The notes beneath the pieces are model-generated. The model saw nothing but the letters and a program-made list of their open reading frames with translations, had not been told where the DNA came from and ran no database searches. Shown in pieces: positions 24,265-32,165 of a stretch of DNA of 41,870 nucleotides. The stretch comes from Candidatus Limnocylindria bacterium (lineage in GTDB: Bacteria; Chloroflexota; Limnocylindria; P2-11E), in contig DATDEH010000048.1 of NCBI GenBank assembly GCA_036523395.1, forward strand, positions 1 through 41,870, given 5' to 3'. Made by a program: the position numbers and the translations under genes. Each line of letters opens with the position of its first letter. Within the stretch, counting starts at the first letter, position 1.

Positions 24265-25094
24265 AGATGGGGGACGCTGCGGCGGTCGCGCGTCCGCTCG
24301 CCGCGCTCAAGCCGCTCGCGCGGCGCGTTGGCCTCCGGCGCGCGACGGCCGCGTCGATTCGGCTCCGCTGGGAGCGTTCCACGCTCGCTGTGTTTTCGTC
24401 ACCGAGCGCGCGTTCATCTGGGCGGGTCCTCTGTTACCACTCGATCGGCACACCGGCCTGGGGCGTCAACGACCTCTCACCCGGACGTTTCCGGCGACAG
24501 CTAGAAGCGGCGCTTGCCGCCGGCTACCGTTTCGTGCCCGCTGATCGCATCGCGCGCGGCGAAGGTCTCGCCCAAGAGCTGGCCGTCACCTTCGACGACG
24601 GTCTTTCGAGCGTAGCGACGAACGCCGCCCCGATCCTCGCCGAGCTTCACATCCCCTGGACCCTCTTCGTGGTGTCCGATTGGGCTGACGGTCGACACTC
24701 CTTCGGCCAGGATGTCATGCTCGGGTGGCGCGACATCGATCGGCTGCAATCCTCCGGCGTCGCGATCGGGAGCCATTCGGTGAGCCATGCGGATTTCGGT
24801 CGGCTCTCCGCCGACCGATCGCTTCGCGAGCTGAGCGACTCTCGCGACACCCTCGAGCGCAACCTCGGAGTGGCACCGACCTCCTTCGCGATCCCGCTTG
24901 GCGGCCCACGCAACTGGACAGCCGCGGCAGCGAGGGCTGCGCGCGAGACTGGGTATGAGCTAATCTACGCGCAGGCCGAAGATCGCCGTCCGGCAGGCAC
25001 AAGCGGTCGGACCTTCATCACACGTGACGACGGCGATCGAGTGTTCCGCGCGGCGCTCTCAGGTGCGTTCGATCGTTGGCACGAATGGCTGTGA
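24261..25094 (+). CDS. Polysaccharide deacetylase (NodB homology, CE4)
   Basis: 277 residues from GTG 24261 (GTGA overlap with the upstream stop); ATG 24267 is also possible. NodB motifs: motif 1 TFDDG with catalytic Asp112 and metal Asp113, motif 2 SHSVSH with His172 and His176, and LGGPRNWTAAAARAARETGYEL in place of the RxPxG motif 3. CE4 enzymes remove N- or O-acetyl groups from GlcNAc-type polymers or precursors. There is no signal peptide, so it may act on cytoplasmic lipid-linked or nucleotide-bound substrate, or the N-terminus may be misjudged. Tightly coupled to the GNAT upstream and the GT9 downstream. Confidence 0.88.
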   Translation: MKMGDAAAVARPLAALKPLARRVGLRRATAASIRLRWERSTLAVFSSPSARSSGRVLCYHSIGTPAWGVNDLSPGRFRRQLEAALAAGYRFVPADRIARGEGLAQELAVTFDDGLSSVATNAAPILAELHIPWTLFVVSDWADGRHSFGQDVMLGWRDIDRLQSSGVAIGSHSVSHADFGRLSADRSLRELSDSRDTLERNLGVAPTSFAIPLGGPRNWTAAAARAARETGYELIYAQAEDRRPAGTSGRTFITRDDGDRVFRAALSGAFDRWHEWL

Positions 25095-26212
25095 GCCCGC
25101 GGCGGATCCTCGTGATCCTCGACAATTGCCACGAAGCCGACGCGATCCGTCTTCAGTTCTGCCTCGACACGATGCGCAGCGCGTTCGCCGACGCCCACAT
25201 CACGCTCCTTATCAATGCACGCGCAGCCGCGGTCTTCGAGCGTGTCCGACCGTTCGACCGACTCATCGCGAGCGACCTGTACCAGGGACGAGACGCGGAA
25301 GGGCTCCGCCTGCGCTGGCGGAAAGCCACCCACTTCTCGAAGCTGCTTCTTCGCGTCGGCTCTGGCTACGACCTCGCGATGACTCTCGGAGTCGGTAGCA
25401 CGGTGCTCAACGTCCTCGCCCGTTTGGCGGCGCGGCGTTCGGTCGGCTTCGCGAATCGCTTCCCATGGCTCTTGTCGTCGCACCTCGGACCCTACGACCC
25501 GTACTCGGACGTGACCGCCCAACATCGGCGGCTGCTTGCGACGTTGGGCGTCTCGGCATCGGAACTCGGTGAGGCGACACTCCGCACCGCGGCCGAGGAC
25601 CGGGACGTCGCGAGGCTGCTCGACCAGAAAGGGATCGACGGAGCGCGCTCGCTGGTGCTCCTTCATCCGGGTTCCGACTGGGCGTGCCAGCAGTGGCTCG
25701 TCGAGCGCTGGGCCGCGCTCGCCGACGCCATCACAGCTAACTATGGCGCGCAGGTGGCCTTCACCGGCATCTCCAGCGAGATGGAGTACATCGCGAGCAT
25801 CCAGAACAAGATGCGGGCAGCATCCGTGTCGTTCGCCGGTCTGACGACGCTCGCCCAGCTTGAAGCGCTCATCGCACGCGCGACGCTCATGATCTGCGTC
25901 GACAGCGCCGCGCACGATCTGGCGTTGCGCACGAAGACCCCATTGGTCGTGCTCGCCGGCCCGTCAGACGCCGAGCGTCCGCCGAACGGTCAGACACGAC
26001 GTTCGGTCGTGAACTCGATGTCTCTCGAGCTCAAGGACCGCATCAACCGCTGCAAAGAACCGAAGGACATCTTCGGCGGCTGTCACAACTACGAATGCCC
26101 GATGGCCGGCCTGCGTCCGATCTCGGTTGCCAGCGTGCTCGACGCGGTCGCCTCATGCATGGTGACCACCGTTCCGCCACTTGCCGTGGCTACGGGTTCG
26201 GCCCTCTTCTAG
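25085..26212 (+). CDS. Glycosyltransferase family 9 (heptosyltransferase-like)
   Basis: About 375 residues from ATG 25085; GTG 25091, in a GTGA overlap with the deacetylase stop, is equally plausible. GT9 pattern: RRILVILDNCHEADAIRLQFCLDTMRSAFADAHITLL, DLAMTLGVGSTVLNVLARLAARRSVGFANRFP, the donor-site LLHPGSDWACQQWLVERWAALADAI, and FAGLTTLAQLEALIARATLMICVDSAAHDLA. A cysteine cluster near the C-terminus (NRCKEPKDIFGGCHNYECPMAGL) matches the CxxC-type tail seen in many GT9 proteins. GT9 outside LPS clusters transfers heptose or other sugars to surface glycans. The gene meets the minus-strand GT4 tail to tail with a four-base overlap. Confidence 0.88.
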   Translation: MAVSPRRILVILDNCHEADAIRLQFCLDTMRSAFADAHITLLINARAAAVFERVRPFDRLIASDLYQGRDAEGLRLRWRKATHFSKLLLRVGSGYDLAMTLGVGSTVLNVLARLAARRSVGFANRFPWLLSSHLGPYDPYSDVTAQHRRLLATLGVSASELGEATLRTAAEDRDVARLLDQKGIDGARSLVLLHPGSDWACQQWLVERWAALADAITANYGAQVAFTGISSEMEYIASIQNKMRAASVSFAGLTTLAQLEALIARATLMICVDSAAHDLALRTKTPLVVLAGPSDAERPPNGQTRRSVVNSMSLELKDRINRCKEPKDIFGGCHNYECPMAGLRPISVASVLDAVASCMVTTVPPLAVATGSALF

Positions 26213-27336
26213 CCCGCCCTCGTTCGTCGGCTGCTCCGACCCGCGACTGCTTCCTCGATGAGGGCCGCGACCTGACGAGCCTCTACTTCGGTGCTGAAGC
26301 GCCGCACGGCATCTTCGCGGGCCGCGCGGCCCCAGCTCGCACCGCGCTCGACATCCAGGATGACGGAGTCGATCGCCGTCGCGAGCGCCGGACCGTCTCC
26401 CGGCGGGACCAAACGACCGGTGCGTCCGTCCTTGACGATCTCGGGGATCCCGCCAACGGCCGAGACCACCACAGGCATGCCGCACGCCATCGCCTCGATC
26501 GACGCCATCGAGAACATGTCGGCCAGCGTCGGCAGGACGAGCGCGTCGCAGCTCTGGTACAGCCGCAGGAGACGATCGTCATCGGGCCCGAAGTCACGGT
26601 ACACATGCACCCCGGGCTCCTCGGCGACGTCGGCGCGCGTCACGAGATGAAGGTCGCAGCGGTCGCGCAGGTGCGTGCGATACACGTCGAGCAGCAGGGG
26701 TCCGCCCTTTCGGGCGAAGTCAGCTCCGACGAAGATGAGCTGCGGCCGCTCGTTCCTCGTCCGGCGCTCGTCCGGATGCCATCGCGCCGTGTCGACGCCC
26801 GGGTGCACGACGTGCATCCGCTCGGGCGGAGCGCCGAAGTCATTGATCATCGAGTCGGCGACCCACTTGGACCACGGCAGCAGTCCCGTGCACTTTTGAT
26901 AGAAAAGGCGGTGGAGGGCACCACTCGCGCGGCCTTTCAGCGTGGCCGGATCGGTCTGATCCACGTAGTGCTCCTGAAGGCCCGCATAGAGTGCCGGAGT
27001 GCTGTCCACGGCGAAGAACAGCGGGATGTTCTGAGGGATGACCCGCGTCAGCGTGTACGGCAACAGCAGAACACTGAGCTGCGACCAGACGGCGTCGACC
27101 GAACGCGACCAGATCATCGGGAGCAAACACGAGAGCGAGCGCACGTGGCCGCGCGGCTTGTGCGGGATCGGGAGTCGTTCGAGCCAGCCGCCATCGACGT
27201 AGGGACGCGTCTCGACCCCGACGACCTCGAAGCGATCGGAGGGGAAGGCTTTCCTCAGGTGCCTGTATTGCGTTTGGACGCCCGCGACCATCCACGCCAC
27301 CATCGCGAGCCGGATCCGACCATCGCGTGCGATCAC
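26209..27336 (-). CDS. Glycosyltransferase family 4
   Basis: About 375 residues from GTG 27336 (GAGGGA just before it); ATG 27303 is the alternative. The longer frame to 27513 overlaps the upstream GT4 by 127 bases and is rejected. IRLAMVAWMVAGVQTQYRHLRKAF begins the acceptor domain. The donor domain carries FVGADFARKGGPLLLDVYR, YRDFGPDDDRLLRLYQSCDALVLPTLADMFSMASIEAMACGMPVVVSAVGGIPEIVKDGRTGRLVPPGD. Likely EPS sugar transfer at the inner membrane. It is the last gene of the minus-strand run kinase-regulator-methyltransferase-GT4-GT4 and is similar in its donor domain to the plus-strand GT4 at 33663 (FxRKGG, CLSIALMEATAAGMAV-type). Confidence 0.87.
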   Translation of the reverse strand: MIARDGRIRLAMVAWMVAGVQTQYRHLRKAFPSDRFEVVGVETRPYVDGGWLERLPIPHKPRGHVRSLSCLLPMIWSRSVDAVWSQLSVLLLPYTLTRVIPQNIPLFFAVDSTPALYAGLQEHYVDQTDPATLKGRASGALHRLFYQKCTGLLPWSKWVADSMINDFGAPPERMHVVHPGVDTARWHPDERRTRNERPQLIFVGADFARKGGPLLLDVYRTHLRDRCDLHLVTRADVAEEPGVHVYRDFGPDDDRLLRLYQSCDALVLPTLADMFSMASIEAMACGMPVVVSAVGGIPEIVKDGRTGRLVPPGDGPALATAIDSVILDVERGASWGRAAREDAVRRFSTEVEARQVAALIEEAVAGRSSRRTRAG

Positions 27337-27385
27337 TCCCTCGGCAGCGCCCGCGTTGGCGATACCCGCGGTCAACGATGACTCG

Positions 27386-28618
27386 CTACGGGCGGACAGC
27401 GGCGCGCTGGCGCGACCCTGGCCGTGGGTTCGGGGCACCGTCGGCACGCAGTCGGGCGGGAACTCGTCCGACGCCGACCGAGGCATAGAGCTCGAGAAGG
27501 TCGTCGGCGACACGCTCGACCGAGAAGTGCGTGCTCACGTGTGAGGCCGCCGCCTTCGAAAGGCTCGCACGCAGCGCGTCGTCGCGCACGATGCGTGCGA
27601 GCACCGCGGCGAGCCCGCGTGGATCCGCGGGTGGCGCGCTGAGACCGGTCTCCTCGGTGATGACAGCCTCCTCCGGCCCGCAGAAGGTGATCACCGGGGG
27701 CGCTCCGCGAGCCATTGCCTCGAGCAGCGCGATCGACATGGAGCCGGCGGGCACGGCGAGCACGAAGACGTCCATGGCGTCGACGAACACACCTGGGTTC
27801 TCACGCTGTCCGGCGAAGTGCACGTCCGCGCGGATGCCGAGCTCACTTGCGAGAGCCTCGAGCTCGGCGCGAAGCGGGCCGTCGCCGACAAGAAGCAACT
27901 GAGTCGTCATCTCGCGGCGGACGATCGCGAACGCACGCAAGAGGTCGTCGAGTCCCTTGCCGTTCGCGAGTCGGACGACGCTCCCGATCACCACGACGTC
28001 ACCCGGGATCCCCATCTGATCTCGAACGGCGGCGCGGTTGCGCGCCTTCTCCGTGTCGGTAACCGCTGGGATCGGCACCCCGTTGAGGATCGACCCGAAA
28101 CGGTGCTCCCGGGCACCGCCGCGATTGCGGCGTAGCGCCGCGTTCCGTCGTGATACCGCGACCAGGCCGTGGACCAGGTGATCCGTCAGCTTCTTCGTGG
28201 CGCGATCTTGCAGCGCCATCCGCTCCGCCGGGACATCGTGCTCGGTGAGGACGACGGTCGCCCCCGTAAGCGCGCGCGACAGAGCGACGACACCGAGGCC
28301 ACCCGTCGCGCCACCGGTCTGGACGTGCACCACGGTCGGACGGAAGGCGCGGAGGATCGACGCGAGCTTCGAGAGCCGCGCGAGCTGCGCGCGCCGACCG
28401 CTACGGGCGTCAGTCGTGAGCCGGTCGACCTCGGCTCCGCCGGATCGGAATCGCGCGTCGAGCCCATCGAATGCGCTGCCTTCGGGGAGCACCGCCCGGA
28501 CGGGAATGCCGCGGCGGACGTATTCGGCGGCCAGGTCGACGCAGTGCGTTTCCATGCCGCCCACCGCCGTGGACTGCAAGATCAAGCAGACGCGAGCGCG
28601 GGACTGGTCACCGCTCAT
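27386..28618 (-). CDS. Glycosyltransferase family 4, paralogue of the 3418-4620 gene
   Basis: A 410-residue GT-B enzyme. VCLILQSTAVGGMETHCVDLAAEYVRRGIPV, HVQTGGATGGLG, ATVVLTEHDVPAERM, RRNAALRRNRGG; donor domain GSVVRLANGKGLDDLLRAFAIV, LLVGDGPLRAELEALASELGI, AGSMSIALLEAMARGAPPVITFCGPEEAVITEETGLSAPPADPRGLA. Most of these blocks have a direct counterpart in the GT4 at 3418-4620, 23 kb away, so the two arose by duplication. Its start overlaps the methyltransferase stop by four bases. It likely extends the EPS repeat unit. Confidence 0.9.
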   Translation of the reverse strand: MSGDQSRARVCLILQSTAVGGMETHCVDLAAEYVRRGIPVRAVLPEGSAFDGLDARFRSGGAEVDRLTTDARSGRRAQLARLSKLASILRAFRPTVVHVQTGGATGGLGVVALSRALTGATVVLTEHDVPAERMALQDRATKKLTDHLVHGLVAVSRRNAALRRNRGGAREHRFGSILNGVPIPAVTDTEKARNRAAVRDQMGIPGDVVVIGSVVRLANGKGLDDLLRAFAIVRREMTTQLLLVGDGPLRAELEALASELGIRADVHFAGQRENPGVFVDAMDVFVLAVPAGSMSIALLEAMARGAPPVITFCGPEEAVITEETGLSAPPADPRGLAAVLARIVRDDALRASLSKAAASHVSTHFSVERVADDLLELYASVGVGRVPARLRADGAPNPRPGSRQRAAVRP

Positions 28619-29619
28619 CCCATCCTCACCGAAGCTTTGGTTCGTCGGTCGCGCGCGAAGAAATCTGCGAGCTGATGTCGGAGTGCCCGATACGCCGGGC
28701 GCAGCGGGCTGAGGTAGAGCGCCACGTCGCGTGTGCCGCGCAGCGCGTGCGCGAGGCCCGCGGACTCAACGCGCCGATAGCGAGTGACCATTCCGTCGAG
28801 GTTCTCTTCCGGCTCGAAGCCCGCACGCTGGAGCTGGTAGCGCAAAGGCAGGTCGTCGTCATAGAGATGCGGTGCGTTCTCGGCGCTCGCCGGACGCACG
28901 TCGAAGTTCGCGAAGAGCAGACCGTTCGGACGCAGCGCCATATGAAGCATCCGGCAAGCGGCGGGCACGTCGGGGATGTGCACCAGCGTGTCCACGGCCG
29001 TGATCACGTCATAGCTGCTTGGCCGGATCGTTTCGAAATTAAGATCCAAGTACGTCGCTCTGTCACCGCGCCGCTCAAGCCTGAATCGCGCGAAATCCAA
29101 GAGCGACGTCGAGATGTCCGCGAGATCGGATTCGTATCCGAGCCGCGTAAAAAGCTGGCTCGTCGCCCCGATGCCTGATCCGAAATCGAGATGCCGAGCG
29201 CCAGAACGCGCGCGCGGAACGCTCTGCGCGATCGCCACGCTCACGGGATAGGCATAACCCATCGCTTGGAGATACGAATACCAGAGCAGATCGAACGCCC
29301 ATGACTTCGTCGCGCGATAGAAGGCGGTCATCGCCTCCTCGGAGTCGCGCCGCTCTGCTGTCCACTCTTCGACCGACCATTGCTCCCATTCGATGCAGCG
29401 GCGTGCGCACTCGTCCGCTGCCAGGCCAAAGAAGGTGCTGAGGTCATCGAGCACCGCCGCGCGGAGGTCACCGGCACCCGTGAACTGCAGTGACTCTCGA
29501 TAGAGGTCCATAGCGGCGCTGACGAAAGCGCGCCGCTGTCGCGCCGGCCACAGCGCGCGGTCCGGGGCCGGATCCACGAGCGGATCAGCGTGTTGCCCCT
29601 GCTTCAGAACACGTGGCAT
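28615..29619 (-). CDS. SAM-dependent methyltransferase
   Basis: About 334 residues from ATG 29619 (GTG 29628 possible). Class I fold in the middle: motif I RHLDFGSGIGATSQLFTRLGYESDLADIS (SAM glycine loop and acidic post-I residue), then SYDVITAVDTLVHIPDVPAACRMLHMALRPNGLLFANFD, as in Methyltransf_11/12 enzymes. An N-terminal ~130-residue helical part (ALWPARQRRAFVSAAMDLYRE…WEQWSVEEWTAERRDSEEAMTAFYRATKSWAFDLLWYSY) may bind the acceptor. Probably methylates a sugar of the EPS or caps its end. It lies 23 bases after the response regulator, so it may be transcribed with the two-component genes. Confidence 0.85.
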   Translation of the reverse strand: MPRVLKQGQHADPLVDPAPDRALWPARQRRAFVSAAMDLYRESLQFTGAGDLRAAVLDDLSTFFGLAADECARRCIEWEQWSVEEWTAERRDSEEAMTAFYRATKSWAFDLLWYSYLQAMGYAYPVSVAIAQSVPRARSGARHLDFGSGIGATSQLFTRLGYESDLADISTSLLDFARFRLERRGDRATYLDLNFETIRPSSYDVITAVDTLVHIPDVPAACRMLHMALRPNGLLFANFDVRPASAENAPHLYDDDLPLRYQLQRAGFEPEENLDGMVTRYRRVESAGLAHALRGTRDVALYLSPLRPAYRALRHQLADFFARDRRTKASVRMG

Positions 29620-29642
29620 TGCGAACACAACCTCGGTAGCAG

Positions 29643-30323
29643 TTATGACATGGCCAAGCTGTAACCGACCCCAGGAACAGCTCGAATACCGCCGTTCTTG
29701 CCGGCCGAAAGGTTCAGCTTCTGGCGGATATGGCAGATGTGGGTCTTTAGGAGGCTTGAGTCGCCTCCCTCGTAGCCCCAGGCGTACTCCACGAGACGCG
29801 AATAGGGAATGACACGGCCCTCGTTGACGCCGAGCAAATAGAGGATCCGGAACTCGAGCGGCGTGAGCTGTATCTGCCTATCTCCGGCTGTGACACCGTA
29901 GGACTGCAGATCAAGGCGTACCTCGCCGATCTTCACTTCGCGCACGGGCTGGCGGTACGGGTCAGCCTGCGCCCTGCGAAGCACGGCCTTGATGCGCGCG
30001 CCGAGCTGCTTGGCGCTGAACGGCTTGTTGACGTAGTCGTCCGCCCCGACACGGAATCCGTGAAGGACGTCCTCCTCTTCGTCGCGTGCCGTGAGCATGA
30101 TGATCGGGGTCGCGCCTTCGTGACGCAGGCGTCGGCAGACCTCGTAGCCGTCCACCTTGGGCAGGTTCGCGTCAAGGAGGACGATGTCGGGGGAGCTCTC
30201 CTCCCAGCGTCGGATGGCCTGTTGCCCGTCCATCGCGGTCAGTACCGTGTAACCCTCTCGACCGAGGGCGTAGGTCAACAGATCGAGAAGATCCGCATCG
30301 TCTTCGACGAGCAGCACTTTCAT
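29643..30323 (-). CDS. OmpR/PhoB-family response regulator
   Basis: 226 residues. Receiver domain (1-118): VLLVEDD with acidic residues 7-9, phospho-acceptor Asp51 (VLLDANLPKVDGYEV), Thr78 and Lys100 (DDYVNKPF). Winged-helix DNA-binding domain (~130-224): QLTPLEFRILYLLGVNEGRVIPYSRLVEYAWG, SSLLKTHICHIRQKLNL and VPGVGYSL. This subfamily binds tandem 7-bp half-sites with an 11-bp period, which is the geometry of the boxes found around this locus, so it is the obvious candidate to bind them (inference). Four-base overlap with the histidine kinase gene upstream and 23 bp to the methyltransferase downstream. Confidence 0.94.
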   Translation of the reverse strand: MKVLLVEDDADLLDLLTYALGREGYTVLTAMDGQQAIRRWEESSPDIVLLDANLPKVDGYEVCRRLRHEGATPIIMLTARDEEEDVLHGFRVGADDYVNKPFSAKQLGARIKAVLRRAQADPYRQPVREVKIGEVRLDLQSYGVTAGDRQIQLTPLEFRILYLLGVNEGRVIPYSRLVEYAWGYEGGDSSLLKTHICHIRQKLNLSAGKNGGIRAVPGVGYSLAMS

Positions 30324-31072
30324 ACCGCGTCCATCCTTTCCGCGATTGCACCGGGTTCTTCCGAGGCGGGGACGGCCTTACCCATCATGGGAAGCAACTC
30401 GAACCAGAACGTGGTGCCACCACCAACGCGATTGAATGCACCGACCCTCCCGCCATGCGCGCGCACGATCGACCGCACGACCCAAAGCCCGATCCCGAGA
30501 CCCTCGCCGCCTGAGCGACCCGCGCGGTCGTATGCGCGGAACGCGGTGCGAAGCGCCCCGTCCGGAAGACCGGGACCACGGTCGGAGACGCTCACGCGCA
30601 CTTTGCCGGCGACGGTCGAGACGGCGATCTCCACCTCCGTGCCCGCGTCGGCGTACTTGTTCGCGTTGGAGAGGAGGTTGAGAAGCACCTGAGAGATCCG
30701 GTGGTCATCGGCTTCCACGAGCGGGCATGTCGGAAGCGAGAAGACGCGGATCGTCTGTCGTTTGCGATCGAAGCTCGGTCGAACGACCGACTCGATCTCC
30801 CCGATCGCTTCGAGGATGTCAAGCGGGCGCAGGTGGACCTGAAAGCGGCCCTCGCTGATCGCCGCACTCGCGAGCAGGTTCTCGAGCAGGCCACGCATCC
30901 AAATGGTCCGGCGATGTATCGCAGAAACGAGGTCGCGAACCTGGCCCGCGTCGAGACTGTCGAGGTCGCGTCCGAGGACCTCAGATGCAGACTCGAGCGC
31001 CGTGAGCGGGCCTCGCAGCTCATGTGCGACGGTCGCAATCAGACTTGGAGACTCGTGAACGATCACGGCCAT
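30320..31072 (-). CDS. Soluble histidine kinase without a sensor domain
   Basis: Only 250 residues. The H-box starts almost at the N-terminus (TVAHELRGPL, His17), leaving no room for a membrane helix, PAS or GAF sensor. DHp helices follow to ~85, then the HATPase domain: N box LLNLLSNANKYADAG (131-144), G1 DRGPGLPDG (164-172), G2 GEGLGIGLWVV (190-199). The in-frame sequence upstream of ATG 31072 has no ATG, GTG or TTG codon nearby, so the short form looks genuine. It presumably senses through a partner or through its DHp domain. It phosphorylates the co-translated response regulator (four-base overlap). First gene of the minus-strand run; the palindrome at 31148-31167 lies ~75 bp upstream. 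Confidence 0.9.
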   Translation of the reverse strand: MAVIVHESPSLIATVAHELRGPLTALESASEVLGRDLDSLDAGQVRDLVSAIHRRTIWMRGLLENLLASAAISEGRFQVHLRPLDILEAIGEIESVVRPSFDRKRQTIRVFSLPTCPLVEADDHRISQVLLNLLSNANKYADAGTEVEIAVSTVAGKVRVSVSDRGPGLPDGALRTAFRAYDRAGRSGGEGLGIGLWVVRSIVRAHGGRVGAFNRVGGGTTFWFELLPMMGKAVPASEEPGAIAERMDAV

Positions 31073-31147
31073 TGTGAGAAAGCCGAACGCAATGCGAACA
31101 GATTGACGCGAATCCCACCCATGTCCGCCCCCACCTATGCCCCACCG

Positions 31148-31167
31148 GTACTACGCGTGACTAGTAC
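31148..31167. promoter_or_regulatory. Palindromic operator-like site before the kinase gene
   Basis: GTACTA (31148-31153), 8 bp, TAGTAC (31162-31167), a perfect 6-bp inverted repeat in the 301-bp divergent gap 31073-31373. The gap also holds the 11-bp box at 31265. No gene was found in it. Confidence 0.4.
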
Positions 31168-31264
31168 TCCGCACTTTCTAGCGGGACCGTGACGTGTTGT
31201 AAACCGGTAGAGGTATCAGGCCAGTTGAGGTTTGATGCGATTCTGAGACTGAACCAATTTCGTA

Positions 31265-31293
31265 CACAACCTCGGGTCAACCGGCGGTAGACC
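31265..31293 (+). promoter_or_regulatory. 11-bp-periodic triple box upstream of the WecG-type gene
   Basis: CACAACC (31265-31271), 4 bp, GTCAACC (31276-31282), 4 bp, GTAGACC (31287-31293). It is less conserved than the CTCAACC copies but shows the same 7+4 phasing with C-A/G-A-C-C cores, 80 bp before the start of the core EPS operon. A TAGAAC at 31298-31303 is a poor -10 candidate. Confidence 0.45.
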
Positions 31294-31373
31294 GCCATAG
31301 AACTTGCGAACCGGAAACTCGCTCTGCGTCGGATGTTTCCGAGGCCAAGAGCCGCGCAGGGTGGGGGTTTCGG

Positions 31374-32165
31374 TTGGATTCCAGCGATGTCCGGACGAGA
31401 CGGCCACGAGTCTCGCTGTTCGACGTGCTCGTCGATCGTGTGGATCGGGCGAGCGCGATCGTGATGCTGCGCGGGTTCTTACGTGACGGAGGCCGACACC
31501 AGATCGTGACCGTCAACCTGGACTTCATGCGGCTCGCTGATCGCGACCCTGCTTACCGCGCGGTCCTGAACCGCGCCGACCTCGCAGTGGCCGACGGGAT
31601 GCCGCTGGTCTGGTTCTCACGTCTTGGCACGGCGTCCTTGCCGGAGCGCGTCGCGGGGATCGACCTTGTCGAGCAGTGCTGTCGCCTCGCTACTGAGGAG
31701 TCCGTGCCGGTGTTCTTCCTTGGAGCGTTGCCTGGCGTTGCGGCGGAGGCTGCGCGGGTGCTGAGCGGACGCTATCCCGGGCTGCGGATCGCGGGCACCT
31801 ACTCGCCGCCCTTCGGGCCCGCGAGCTCCGAAGGCGATGAAGAGATCGTGCGCGTTGTCTCGGCCGCTGGCCGCTGTGTGCTGCTGGTCGCGTTCGGCGC
31901 TCCGCGTCAGGACCGGTTCATCAGCGATCACCTGCACGAATTCGACGCCGCGATCGCTATGGGCGTGGGCGGGTCGTTCGACATCTTCGCCGGGACTCTG
32001 CGTCGCGCACCCTTTTGGATGCAGCGCACCGGGTTCGAATGGATCTGGCGGCTGATGCAGGAGCCGCGCCGACTCTGGCGACGTTATCTGGTCGAGGATG
32101 TTCCGTTCATCCTCCGGCTCGGCGCGCGCGCGGCGCGCGGACGCATCGCGCTGGACGTCGGATGA
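31374..32165 (+). CDS. WecG/TagA/CpsF-family glycosyltransferase (GT26)
   Basis: 263 residues from TTG 31374; no ATG or GTG gives a complete domain, and a G-rich tract (GGGTGGGGG) lies a little upstream. GT26 signature: VSLFDVLVDRVDRASAIVML, HQIVTVNLDFMRLADRDPAYRAVLNRADLAVADGMPLVWFSRL, ERVAGIDLVEQCC, VFFLGALPGVAAEAARVL, VAFGAPRQDRFI, GVGGSFDIFAG, RAPFWMQRTGFEWIWRLMQEPRRLWRRYL. Relatives add ManNAc(A)-type sugars to the lipid-linked first sugar, so this is probably the second step of the repeat unit. Four-base overlap (ATGA) with the sugar-transferase gene downstream. Confidence 0.93.
   Translation: MDSSDVRTRRPRVSLFDVLVDRVDRASAIVMLRGFLRDGGRHQIVTVNLDFMRLADRDPAYRAVLNRADLAVADGMPLVWFSRLGTASLPERVAGIDLVEQCCRLATEESVPVFFLGALPGVAAEAARVLSGRYPGLRIAGTYSPPFGPASSEGDEEIVRVVSAAGRCVLLVAFGAPRQDRFISDHLHEFDAAIAMGVGGSFDIFAGTLRRAPFWMQRTGFEWIWRLMQEPRRLWRRYLVEDVPFILRLGARAARGRIALDVG

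Noticed and set aside
20440-25094. Exosortase/PEP-CTERM-type EPS locus, suggested by FemAB-like proteins and a deacetylase
   Set aside because: No exosortase-like membrane protein, no PEP-CTERM sorting tail on the secreted proteins and no PrsK/PrsR-type regulators are present.
27303-27513. Extended N-terminus of the GT4 at 26209 (start at 27513)
   Set aside because: It would overlap the upstream GT4 coding region by 127 bases, and the extra residues are low-complexity; the GT4 fold begins at IRLAMVAWMVAG.
29621-29640. CACAACCTCGG, identical to the first 11 bases of the box at 31265
   Set aside because: An 11-base match in 42 kb is expected by chance; no second or third half-site follows at 11-bp spacing.
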